64,000 nucleotides of DNA, from the NCBI GenBank assembly GCA_030645615.1, contig JAUSNB010000008.1, forward strand, positions 1 through 64,000. Direction: 5' to 3'. The notes under the pieces were generated by a model. The model worked only from the letters and a program-made list of their open reading frames with translations. It did not search any database and had not been told where the DNA came from. Source of the stretch: Actinomycetota bacterium. GTDB taxonomy: Bacteria > Actinomycetota > Actinomycetes > S36-B12. Below are positions 33,586 through 42,400 of this stretch, piece after piece; positions within the stretch are counted from its first letter, which is position 1, and the number at the start of each line of letters is the position of its first letter. The position numbers and the translations under genes were made by a program.

Positions 33586-34500
33586 GTGGGCGCCGATCAC
33601 GGTCATGGGATGAGCGCGGCGATGCGCAGCCGCCGCCCCCTGGCCATCGTCCTCGGGCTGGGCGTCTCGGTGCTGGTCGTGCAGCTCATCGGTGCCGTGC
33701 TGTCGGGATCCCTGGCCCTGCTCGCGGATGCGGTCCACGTGTTCGCCGACGTGATGGGGGTGGCGTCGGCCCTGCTCGCGGTGACGATCGCCGCCCGACC
33801 GACCCAGCCCAAGCGCACATTCGGCCTGTTCCGGCTCGAGGTCCTGGTGGCGACCGGCAACTGCTTCCTCCTGCTGGCCCTGTCGGCGTTCATCCTGTGG
33901 CAGGGGATCCAGCGCTGGCTGACGCCGGTCGACGTGACCCCGTCTATCATGATCGTGGCCGCCTTGTACGGGGTGGCGGCGAACGGCGCGGGGCTGCTCC
34001 TCCTGCGCAAGGGTGCGGGCGAGAGCCTCACCGTGAAGGGTGCCTATCTCGAAGTCCTCTCGGACACCCTCGCCTCAGCGGGAGTCGTCATCGCCGCGGT
34101 GGTCATCGTGGCGACGGGGTGGATGCAGGCGGATGCCGTGGTGTCGATCGCCATCGCCCTCTTCATGGTCCCGCGAACCCTGATCCTGCTCCGCGCATCC
34201 TTGTCGGTGCTCCTCGAGACGGCACCGCGTGACCTGGACCTTGAGGAAGTCAGACGGGCCTTGCTGGACGTCGACGGGGTGACGGCGGTGCACGACCTGC
34301 ACGCGTGGGTGATCACGTCGGGGATGGCGTCGCTGTCGGCTCACGTGGAGGTGTCCGACGCCGCTTTCCGGCGGGACCTCGGCGCGGCGATGCTCGCCGA
34401 GCTGCGCCAGCGTGCCCAGGACCGTTTCGACATCGTTCACACAACGTTCCAGCTCGAGTGCACGGCCTATTCGGCCGTCGAACCCCCCTCGCACCCGTAA
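33586..34500 (+). CDS. Cation diffusion facilitator (CDF) metal exporter
   Basis: A 304-residue protein with six membrane helices (residues about 20-210) and a cytoplasmic C-terminal domain (about 215-300). The N-terminus has a His pair (ADHGHG). TM2 carries LLADAVHVFADV with the metal ligands His and Asp. TM5 reads YLEVLSDTLASAG, with Glu at the place where ZitB-type exporters have His. The C-terminal domain has AVHDLHAWVITSG, typical of the family. It probably exports zinc or a similar divalent metal in exchange for protons. GTG 33586 is the start; the ribosome binding site is unclear. Confidence 0.85.
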   Translation: MGADHGHGMSAAMRSRRPLAIVLGLGVSVLVVQLIGAVLSGSLALLADAVHVFADVMGVASALLAVTIAARPTQPKRTFGLFRLEVLVATGNCFLLLALSAFILWQGIQRWLTPVDVTPSIMIVAALYGVAANGAGLLLLRKGAGESLTVKGAYLEVLSDTLASAGVVIAAVVIVATGWMQADAVVSIAIALFMVPRTLILLRASLSVLLETAPRDLDLEEVRRALLDVDGVTAVHDLHAWVITSGMASLSAHVEVSDAAFRRDLGAAMLAELRQRAQDRFDIVHTTFQLECTAYSAVEPPSHP

Positions 34501-34527
34501 TCTGGACCCCCTACGCGAGGAGGCGGA

Positions 34528-35175
34528 ATGACCGAAGATTCCATCGACGTCCGGGAGATGCTGGGCATCCACGACGCCCTCCGCAAGGAGTTTGCGTCGC
34601 TTCCGCTGATGGAGAAGGGGGTCGCGGACGGCGACGCCGAGCGGGCGGGGATCGTCGGCGACCACATCCTGTTCATGTGCGACCTGCTGCAGAGCCATCA
34701 CGAGGGCGAGGATGCAACGGTGTGGCCCATCCTGCAGGAGCGGGCACCTGAGCACGCAGCCCTGATCGAGTCCATGGTCGAGCAGCACCACGCCCTCGAA
34801 GCGATGCTGGTCACGGTCCGGGCTCAGGTCGCCGTATGGCAGGCCGACCCGCACGTCAACAACCGGGCGGCCTTGCATACGTCCTTGATCCGGCTGGAAC
34901 GCCTGCTGCTCGACCACCTCAGCCATGAGGAGACCGACACGCTGCCGGTCATCGCCGCGACCTTCAGCCCAGCGGAGTTCGTCGCTGTTGGCGAGCATGC
35001 CCGTGGTTCGCTTCCGCCCGACAAGCTCGTGATCGCGATGGGCATGATCCTGGACGACACGACGTCCGACATCGCTGAGCTGATGCTGTCCGGAATGCCG
35101 CCCGAGGCGCGCGCCGGCTTCGACCAGTTCGGCCGGCCCGCGTACGCCGCATACCGCGAGCGCCTGCTCGGCTAG
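34528..35175 (+). CDS. Hemerythrin-like (HHE) domain protein
   Basis: A 215-residue all-helical protein with a di-iron hemerythrin-type core. Candidate ligands are GIHDALRKEF, LQSHHEGEDATVWP, VEQHHALEAM and LSHEETDTLPV. A C-terminal extension of about 60 residues (LMLSGMPPEARAGFDQFGRP) is common in actinobacterial members. The function may be oxygen, NO or iron sensing or storage. GAGGAGG lies 7 nt before ATG 34528. It is adjacent to peroxiredoxin and nitrate genes but separately transcribed. Confidence 0.8.
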   Translation: MTEDSIDVREMLGIHDALRKEFASLPLMEKGVADGDAERAGIVGDHILFMCDLLQSHHEGEDATVWPILQERAPEHAALIESMVEQHHALEAMLVTVRAQVAVWQADPHVNNRAALHTSLIRLERLLLDHLSHEETDTLPVIAATFSPAEFVAVGEHARGSLPPDKLVIAMGMILDDTTSDIAELMLSGMPPEARAGFDQFGRPAYAAYRERLLG

Positions 35176-35184
35176 TCGCTGCGG

Positions 35185-35817
35185 CTACACCTTTGGCTGG
35201 GGGGTCCAGCGCAGATAGGGCTTGACCTCCTCGACGTCGCCGAACTTGTCGATGGCGTCAGCCGTCGAGATGGCGGGAGACACGATGACCCGGTCGCCCG
35301 GTGTCCAGTCGACCGGGGTCGACACCGGGGCCAGGTCGGTCAGCTGCAACGCGTCGATGACGCGCAGGATCTCGTCGAAGTTGCGGCCGACGGACTTCGG
35401 GTAGGTCAGCGTGAGCCGCACCTTGTTCTTCGGGTCCACGATGAACACCGAGCGCACCGTGGAGGTGTCTCCCTCAGCCGGGTGGATCATGTCGTAGAGG
35501 TGGGACACCGTCTTGTCCGGATCGGCGATGATCGGGAAGTTCAGGTCGGTTCCGCCTACCTCGCCGATGTCACCGGCCCACCCGCGGTGGCTCTCGATCG
35601 GGTCGACCGAGATCGCGATCGCCTTGGTGTCCCGGCGGTCGAACTCCGACTTCAGGGCCGAGGTGCGGCCGAGCTCGGTCGTGCACACGGGCGTGAAGTC
35701 CGCCGGGTGGCTGAACAGCACGGCCCAGGATCCTTCCTTCCACTCGTGGAACGACAGCGTTCCGTCGGTGGTCTCCGCCGTGAAGTCCGGGGCCTCGTCG
35801 CCGAGTCGGATTGCCAT
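35185..35817 (-). CDS. 1-Cys peroxiredoxin (Prx6 type)
   Basis: A 210-residue peroxidase that reduces hydroperoxides. The peroxidatic Cys45 lies in HPADFTPVCTTELG and is the only cysteine, so the enzyme depends on an external thiol. The C-terminal Prx6 domain (about 155-205, PVDWTPGDRVIVSPAIS, YLRWTPQPKV) is present. AAAGGA precedes ATG 35817 by about 9 nt. A promoter with TAACCT at 35853-35858 (minus strand) lies 36 nt upstream. Confidence 0.92.
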   Translation of the reverse strand: MAIRLGDEAPDFTAETTDGTLSFHEWKEGSWAVLFSHPADFTPVCTTELGRTSALKSEFDRRDTKAIAISVDPIESHRGWAGDIGEVGGTDLNFPIIADPDKTVSHLYDMIHPAEGDTSTVRSVFIVDPKNKVRLTLTYPKSVGRNFDEILRVIDALQLTDLAPVSTPVDWTPGDRVIVSPAISTADAIDKFGDVEEVKPYLRWTPQPKV

Positions 35818-35852
35818 GGGTGTGGTCCTTTCGAGGTTGCTGGGTGCCGTGC

Positions 35853-35858
35853 AGGTTA
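35853..35858 (-). promoter_or_regulatory. -10 box (TAACCT) of the peroxiredoxin gene
   Basis: TAACCT on the minus strand lies 35 nt before ATG 35817, leaving a leader of about 28 nt that contains the ribosome binding site AAAGGA. No clear -35 is seen. Confidence 0.35.
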
Positions 35859-35943
35859 GCCGGGGGCGCGCGACCGCTTGCGGGGCGCCTGGCCCACCTG
35901 CCGGGTGCTCCAGTTGCAAACCTTGTGCAGGGTCGATGGGTGG

Positions 35944-37278
35944 TCAGCAGGGCTTCTCGGCACCCGGCCGCGCGTAGTACCACCAGGAGATGCCGCCTGC
36001 GATCAGGGCGAAGACCACGCCCATCGCGAAGAACAGCGTTGGTGAGATGTAGGCCAGCATGACGCCGAAGATGAACGGGCCGTAGGCGGCAATGGCAGAC
36101 GTCCACCCGATCACGCCGCCGGCCTGCCGGCGCTCGAAGATCATCGGCATCTGCTTGAAGGTGCTCGCGTTGCCGACCCCCGCGAAGAAGAAGATCGTCA
36201 GCATCCCGTACAGGAACTGGGGGAACTGGTCGGCTGAAGTAGGCGAGAGCTGGAAGCACGTGTAGAGAGACGCAAGAGAGATCCCGACCGTTGCGACGAC
36301 GGTCATGCGTCCGCCGCCGAGCCGGTCGGCAATCGGTCCGGAGATGATCCGGGCGGCGGATCCGATCAGGGCGCCTAGGAAGGCGTACTTCACTGGGTCG
36401 ATGCCGGCGTCGCCGAACGACTTCGTGCCGTAGAGGTTGTTGATCAGCAGGGCGAAGCCGGCCGCGAGACCGGAGAACGTGCCGAAGGTGATGACGTAGA
36501 GGTAGGTCATGATCCAGGTGTGCTTGTTCTTGAAGATGTCCATCTGCTCGCGGACGCCGCGGGCCTGCACGGGCACGCTGCGGAGCAGGAACCAGGCGAG
36601 GATGACCGCGACGATCACGAACGGCACCCAGATGTAGCCGGCGTTCTGGTACCACACCTCCTTCGTCGCACCCGTGTCCTTGTTCGTCATCATCTGCGAG
36701 GCGCCGCCGATGATCGCGAACCCGATGATCCACGGGGTCACGAACTGGACGAGGCTTACGCCGAAGTTGCCGATCCCGGCCTGCAGGCCGAGTGCGGTGC
36801 CCTGCTTGGAGCGGGGGAAGAAGTAGGAAGTGCTGGGCATGAAGCCCGAGAAGGCGCCGCCGCCGATTCCGGCGAGGATCCCGAGCAGCAGTAGGACGGC
36901 ATAGGGCGTCTCGGGGTTCTGCACGGCCAGGGCCCACCCGATGAGCGGGATGAGGAAGAGCGCCGTCGTGAGCGTGACGAGCTTGCGGGTGCCCATGATC
37001 GGTGGGAGGAAGGTCCAGACGAGTCTGAGCGTGCCACCTGCGAGACCGGGCATGGCGATGAGCCAGTAGAGCTGGCCTTCGCTCAGGTTGAAGCCGAGGC
37101 TGTTGAGCTTGGGCGCGATCGCGGAGGCGAGGAACCAGGTGATGAAGCCCAGGGTCAGCGCGAACGTGGTGACCCACAGCGTCTTCCATGCACGTCCCGA
37201 GTCCCAGTTGGAGGCCTCCGGATCCCACTCGGGAAGCCAGTCCTTGCCGCTGCGTACCAGCGTGGTGGGGGTGGTCAT
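35944..37278 (-). CDS. narK: NarK-type nitrate/nitrite transporter (second copy)
   Basis: A 444-residue major facilitator with 12 membrane helices. NNP-family signatures are visible: LAGGTLRLVWTFLPPIMGTRK, GIGGGAFSGFMPSTSYFFPRS and GVGNASTFKQMPMIFERRQ. It overlaps the upstream narK-type gene by four bases (ATGA, 37275-37278), so both are coupled. The paired proteins resemble the two halves of fused NarK1-NarK2 transporters; this half is probably the nitrate/nitrite antiporter type, but the assignment is tentative. Confidence 0.85.
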   Translation of the reverse strand: MTTPTTLVRSGKDWLPEWDPEASNWDSGRAWKTLWVTTFALTLGFITWFLASAIAPKLNSLGFNLSEGQLYWLIAMPGLAGGTLRLVWTFLPPIMGTRKLVTLTTALFLIPLIGWALAVQNPETPYAVLLLLGILAGIGGGAFSGFMPSTSYFFPRSKQGTALGLQAGIGNFGVSLVQFVTPWIIGFAIIGGASQMMTNKDTGATKEVWYQNAGYIWVPFVIVAVILAWFLLRSVPVQARGVREQMDIFKNKHTWIMTYLYVITFGTFSGLAAGFALLINNLYGTKSFGDAGIDPVKYAFLGALIGSAARIISGPIADRLGGGRMTVVATVGISLASLYTCFQLSPTSADQFPQFLYGMLTIFFFAGVGNASTFKQMPMIFERRQAGGVIGWTSAIAAYGPFIFGVMLAYISPTLFFAMGVVFALIAGGISWWYYARPGAEKPC

Positions 37279-38651
37279 GCCTTGGCTCCAGTCTCCTCGA
37301 GTTCGTCGCTGTCGACGAACGGCGCTTCCTTGTCCAGCGGTGCGTGATGGTCGTGCTCGAACTTGTTGGCGAGCTCAGGTGTGGCCATGTGCATGATCGA
37401 GATGACGGTCTTGTGCATCCAGATGGCGGCGATCGCCGTCACGACGAAGATGACGAAGAAGGTCGACTGGGGCAATGAGGTCCACCCCGTCGTGTAGGCG
37501 AACAGCAATGGCAGGAAGAAGCCGCCAAGGGCGCCGAGCGTGCCGACGAGGCCGCCGACCGCGCCGACGTCATGCGGGAAGTACTCCGGAATGTGCTTGA
37601 ACACCGCGGCCTTCCCGATGCCCATGGCGCAGCCCATCGTGAAGACGAGGAAGGTGAACAGGCCCACGCCGACGCTCCATGGCAGGACCTCGTTGGTCGT
37701 GCCGTCGGGGTTGTTGAGCACGATGTATCCGTAGGGCATCATCAGGATGCCGGAGGAGATGAGCATCACCAGGAACGTGTAGTACATGACCCTGCGCGCT
37801 CCCAGTCGATCTGAGAGCCAGCCGCCGAAAGGACGCAGCAGGGATGCCGGGAAGATGAACAGCGCTGTCAGCAGGGCGGCATTGCTCAGCTCGAGCCCGT
37901 ACACGTCGACGTAGTATTTCGGGAGCCAGGCGGCGAGCGCGACATACGCGCCGAACACGACGACGTAGTAGAGGCTGAACCGCCACACCCGCATGTGCTT
38001 CAGCGGGCTCAGCATGGACCCGATGGTGCGTCCCTGGCTGGGCTTGATGTCCCGGTGAGGCGTCCAGAGCCACATGCCGATGGCCACCGCGATCAGCAGG
38101 CCCATGTAGAGGAACGGAACGAAGCGCCACCCGCCGGGGACGAAGCCGCCGAGGAAGCCGGCCGCCGGTACCGCCGCGATCAGCGCCGGGCCGATGAACT
38201 TGGTGAGCGAGGCACCGACATTGCCCGCACCGAAGACGCCGAGGGCAAAGCCCTGACGGCTCTGCGGCCACCACGCACTCACCCAGGCGATGCCCACGCT
38301 GAAGGAGTTGCCGGCGAAGCCGACGAGGAACGCGCAGACAAGCAACCAGGCATAGGACTGCGCCTGGGAGACCATGTAGGCGGGAATGGCGGTCACGGCG
38401 AGCATCGCGACGAACACCCGCTTGCCGCCGAACCGATCCGCCGCGATGCCGGCCGGGAGCCGCCAGATGGCGCCGTTCAGCACGGCGACGGCCGTGATCC
38501 AGGCTAGTTCGACGTCGGTGAGGCCGAACTCCTCACGGATAGGGATGCCCAGGACACCGAACATGAGCCAGACGGCAAACATGAGGGTGAAGCCGAGGGT
38601 GGACCAGACCAGGACGCTGATGCGCCCCTTCTGCAGTGTTTCCGGAGTCAC
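37275..38651 (-). CDS. narK: NarK-type nitrate transporter (first copy)
   Basis: A 458-residue major facilitator with 12 helices and an NNP signature: GNSFSVGIAWVSAWWPQSRQ followed by FALGVFGAGNVGASLTKF in the first half, and GIGKAAVFKHIPEYFPHDVG with GGLVGTLGALGGFFLP in the second. The extended loop between helices 6 and 7 contains TPHRDIKPSQGR. GTG 38651 starts next to an AT-rich intergenic region shared with the divergent nar regulator. It feeds nitrate to NarGHI. Confidence 0.88.
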   Translation of the reverse strand: MTPETLQKGRISVLVWSTLGFTLMFAVWLMFGVLGIPIREEFGLTDVELAWITAVAVLNGAIWRLPAGIAADRFGGKRVFVAMLAVTAIPAYMVSQAQSYAWLLVCAFLVGFAGNSFSVGIAWVSAWWPQSRQGFALGVFGAGNVGASLTKFIGPALIAAVPAAGFLGGFVPGGWRFVPFLYMGLLIAVAIGMWLWTPHRDIKPSQGRTIGSMLSPLKHMRVWRFSLYYVVVFGAYVALAAWLPKYYVDVYGLELSNAALLTALFIFPASLLRPFGGWLSDRLGARRVMYYTFLVMLISSGILMMPYGYIVLNNPDGTTNEVLPWSVGVGLFTFLVFTMGCAMGIGKAAVFKHIPEYFPHDVGAVGGLVGTLGALGGFFLPLLFAYTTGWTSLPQSTFFVIFVVTAIAAIWMHKTVISIMHMATPELANKFEHDHHAPLDKEAPFVDSDELEETGAKA

Positions 38652-38723
38652 GGGACCAGATTAAAGCACAGTCTCTGATTTATCACCGTTAATATTAAAA
38701 AATGCCGAGAAGTGTGGTAGAAA
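38652..38723. promoter_or_regulatory. AT-rich divergent control region of narK and narGHJI
   Basis: These 72 bp separate the two nar transcription units. They are strikingly AT-rich in a GC-rich genome and contain the perfect palindrome TTAATATTAA (38689-38698) followed by AAAAA. They must hold both promoters and the operators for oxygen/nitrate control. I see no clear FNR/Crp-type TTGAT-N4-ATCAA site. The divergent regulator is a natural candidate to bind here. Confidence 0.6.
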
Positions 38724-39416
38724 ATGACCGTGCCTGAGTCTGTGCCTTCCGAAACCCGGACCCGGGTGCTCGCCGTGATCGAGGCCTCGCCGGAACCCCT
38801 GCCCGTCGAGGCGATCGCCGAGCGGACCCGGCTGCACGCCAACACCGTGCGGGGTCACCTCGAGGTGCTGCGGGCGGGCCGCTTCATCGCGCGCGAGGCG
38901 GCAGACGCGCGCGGGCGCGGCCGTCCGCGCTGGCTCTACCGGTCGGCCAAGCTGCCCAGTTCCCCGTTCCGCGCCCTCGCCGAGGCGCTCAGCGCCCAGC
39001 TCACCGAGGTGCGCGACCCGTCGATTGCCCGGGCGGCCGCCGAGCGTTGGGGCCAGGCCCTGCCCGACCTGCCAGTGGCCGATACCCCCGACGACGCGGT
39101 CGCCCAGGCGACGGATGCGCTGATCCGACTCGGCTTCAACGCAAAGGCGAGTCCCGTCGGCGATGCCATCGCGGTCACCGACTGCCCCTACGCCGACCTC
39201 GTCGCGGACAACCCCGTCATCTGCGACATTCACACCGCCCTGGTGTCGCGGCTGCTGGGGCAGACCGGCCAGCCGGTGTCCGTCGAGGCCATGGATGTCT
39301 GGTCGCGGCCCGGCATGTGCACTGCCCGGCTGCGCCGCCCCGACCTCGTGCCGGCCCGCACGATCGACGTGGATGAGAACGGCTACATCACACCCCAGGA
39401 AGGAACCGGCTCGTGA
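38724..39416 (+). CDS. HTH transcriptional regulator with candidate Fe-S cysteines
   Basis: A 230-residue regulator. An N-terminal winged HTH (about 10-75, RTRLHANTVRGHLEVLRAGR, RGRPRWLY wing) is of the SufR/DeoR-like type. A C-terminal domain holds three cysteines, Cys154 (TDCPYADLV), Cys167 (VICDIHTAL) and Cys199 (PGMCTAR); the Cys-X12-Cys spacing resembles SufR-type cluster sensors, and His170 is nearby. It probably senses oxygen or NO through an Fe-S cluster and controls the nar genes. Its stop overlaps narG (GTGA), so it is the first gene of the operon and may regulate itself. Confidence 0.75.
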   Translation: MTVPESVPSETRTRVLAVIEASPEPLPVEAIAERTRLHANTVRGHLEVLRAGRFIAREAADARGRGRPRWLYRSAKLPSSPFRALAEALSAQLTEVRDPSIARAAAERWGQALPDLPVADTPDDAVAQATDALIRLGFNAKASPVGDAIAVTDCPYADLVADNPVICDIHTALVSRLLGQTGQPVSVEAMDVWSRPGMCTARLRRPDLVPARTIDVDENGYITPQEGTGS

Positions 39417-42400
39417 CGACCGACACCAGCACCGCCACCCAGGAGTTCCTCGTCAAGGCCGGCCGCTTCTTCACGCCCGGAAAGGTCTCCGGGGACCTGC
39501 GCACGGTCACGAAGACCGGCGGTCGTGAGGGCGACTCGTTCTATCGGGACCGCTGGAGCCACGACAAGGTCGTGCGGAGCACGCATGGCGTCAACTGCAC
39601 CGGATCGTGCTCGTGGAAGGTGTACGTCAAGGACGGCATCATCACCTGGGAGACCCAGCAGACCGACTACCCGACCGTGGGCCCGGACAGCCCGGAGTAC
39701 GAGCCGCGCGGCTGCCCGCGCGGGGCTGCCTTCTCCTGGTACACCTACTCGCCCACCAGGGTCCGCTACCCGTACGTGCGCGGGGTCCTGCTCGAGGCCT
39801 ACCGAACGGCGAAGCAGCAGCACCCCGATCCGGTGGATGCCTGGGCAGCGGTCGTCGGCGACCCGCAGGCACGCCGGCGGTACCAGAAGGCGCGGGGCAA
39901 GGGCGGGCTGGTCCGCGCGTCCTGGCCCGAGGTCCTGGAGATCATCGGGGCAGCCCACGTGCACACCGTCAAGGCGCACGGGCCGGATCGGGTGTTCGGC
40001 TTCTCGCCGATCCCGGCGATGTCGATGGCATCCCACGCCGCGGGGGCTCGGTTCATCAGCCTCATGGGCGGCTCCATGCTGTCCTTCTACGACTGGTACG
40101 CCGACCTGCCGGTCGCCTCCCCGCAGGTGTTCGGAGACCAGACCGACGTCCCCGAATCGGCCGATTGGTGGAACGCGGCCTACCTGATCATGTGGGGCTC
40201 GAACGTCCCCGTCACCCGGACGCCGGACGCGCACTTCATGACCGAGGCCCGGTACCGCGGCCAGAAGGTCGTCACGGTCTCGCCTGACTACGCCGACAAC
40301 ACCAAGTTCGCCGACGAGTGGATGGCCCCGCATCCGGGCACCGACGGGGCGCTGGCGATGGCGATGGGCCACGTCATCCTGAAGGAGTTCTTCGTTCAGC
40401 GCCAGGTTCCACGCTTCGTCGACTACGTCAAGAAGTACAGCGACCTGCCGTTCCTCGTCAGCCTGAAGGAGAAGGACGGCGCCTGGGTGCCGGACAAGTT
40501 CGTCACCTCCGCCGACCTCGGTGACACGGCCGAGGGTGCCGCGTTCAAGACCGTCCTCGTCGACATCCTCACCGGGCGCCCCCATGTCCCGAATGGATCG
40601 CTCGGCTTCCGCTTCAACGCATCCGGCATGGGCAAGTGGAACCTCGACCTCGAGGGGGTGGATCCGGCACTGTCGCTGCACGGTGCCGCCGGCGGTGAGT
40701 GCGCCGAGGTTCTCCTCCCGCGCTTCGACATCGGCCAGGCCGACAACGAGGGCGGCGGGGTGCACCGCCGTGGCGTTCCCGCCGTGCGACTTGCCACCGG
40801 GACCGGCGAGCGCCTGGTGACCACCGTGTTCGACCTGCTGCTCGCCCAGTACGGCGTGGGGCGCGATGGCCTGCCGGGGGACTGGCCCACCGGCTATGAC
40901 GATCCCGAGCCCTACACCCCGGCCTGGCAGGAGGAGATCACGGGCGTACCGGCCGCCATGGCCGAGCGCATCGGCCGCGAGTTCGCGCAGAACGCGGAGG
41001 ACTCCGGTGGACGGTCGATGATCCTCATGGGTGCGGGCACCAACCACTGGTTCCACTCCGACACGATCTACCGGACGTTCCTGACACTGACCACGCTCTG
41101 CGGCACGCAGGGGATCAATGGCGGGGGCTGGGCGCACTACGTCGGGCAGGAGAAGTGCCGGCCGGTCACCGGGTGGGCGCAGCTGGCCTTCGGCCTGGAC
41201 TGGTCGCGCCCGCCGCGCCAGATGATCGGCACGGCCTTCTGGTACGTGCAGACCGACCAGTGGCGCTATGACCGGCTGGGGGCGGACCTGCTCGCCACGC
41301 CGCTCGGGGAGGGCCGGTTCGCCGGCACGTCGATGATCGACGCGCTCGCCCAGTCGGCCAGATCCGGCTGGATGCCCTCGTATCCGCAGTTCGACCGGAA
41401 CTCCCTGCACCTGGTCGCCGAGGCCGACGCCGCCGGCCAGGAGCCGGCCGCCTACGTGACGGACCAGCTGACGAGCGGGCAGTTGAGGTTCGCGATCGAG
41501 GACCCCGACGCGGAGGAGAACTGGCCGCGCGTCCTGACGGTCTGGCGGGCGAACCTCCTGGGCTCGTCCAGCAAGGGCAACGAGTACTTCCTGCGGCACC
41601 TGCTCGGCACGAGCAACGCCGTCAGGGCTGAGGAGGCCCCCGAGGGGGAGCGACCCCGGGACGTGACCTGGCGGGACGAGGCACCGGAGGGCAAGCTCGA
41701 CCTCCTGGTCAGCATCGACTTCCGGATGACGAGCACGGGTCTCTTCGGCGACATCCTGCTCCCGGCCGCCACCTGGTACGAGAAGCACGACCTGTCGACG
41801 ACCGACATGCACCCGTACGTGCACGCCTTCACCCCGGCCATCGACCCGCCGTGGGAGACCCGGAGCGACTACGACATCTTCCAGGACCTCGGCCGGGCGG
41901 TATCGGCCCTGGCGCCGGGTCACCTGGGCGTGGTCAAGGACCTCGTCGCCGTGCCGCTCCTGCATGACACACCCGACGAGATGGCCGTGCCCGGTGGTGT
42001 CGTGCGCGACTGGAAGTCCGGGGAGGTCGACCTCGTCCCCGGCGTCACCGCGCCGAAGTTCGTCGTCGTGGAGCGCGACTACACGACCATCGGCGCGAAG
42101 ATGTCCGCCCTCGGGCCGCTGACCGCCAGCGCGGGGATGCTCACGAAGGGCGTGCCGTTCTCGCCGGTCGAGGAGGTCCAGATGCTGGCCGCCAAGAACG
42201 GGGTCATCCCCGACGGCTTCGCTGCCGGGCGCCCGTCCCTGGTCACCGACATCCACGCCTGCGAGACCATCCTCGCGCTGTCCGGAACGACGAACGGGCG
42301 GCTCTCCGTGCAGGGGTTCCGCGCCATGGAGAAGCGCACCGGGATGCCGCTGGCCGACCTCGCGATCGAGGAGGAGGGCAAGCGCATCACCTTCCCGGAC

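Noticed and set aside
38652-38723. An FNR/Crp site between narK and the nar operon
   Set aside because: No TTGAT-N4-ATCAA or TGTGA-N6-TCACA match is visible; only the palindrome TTAATATTAA stands out.
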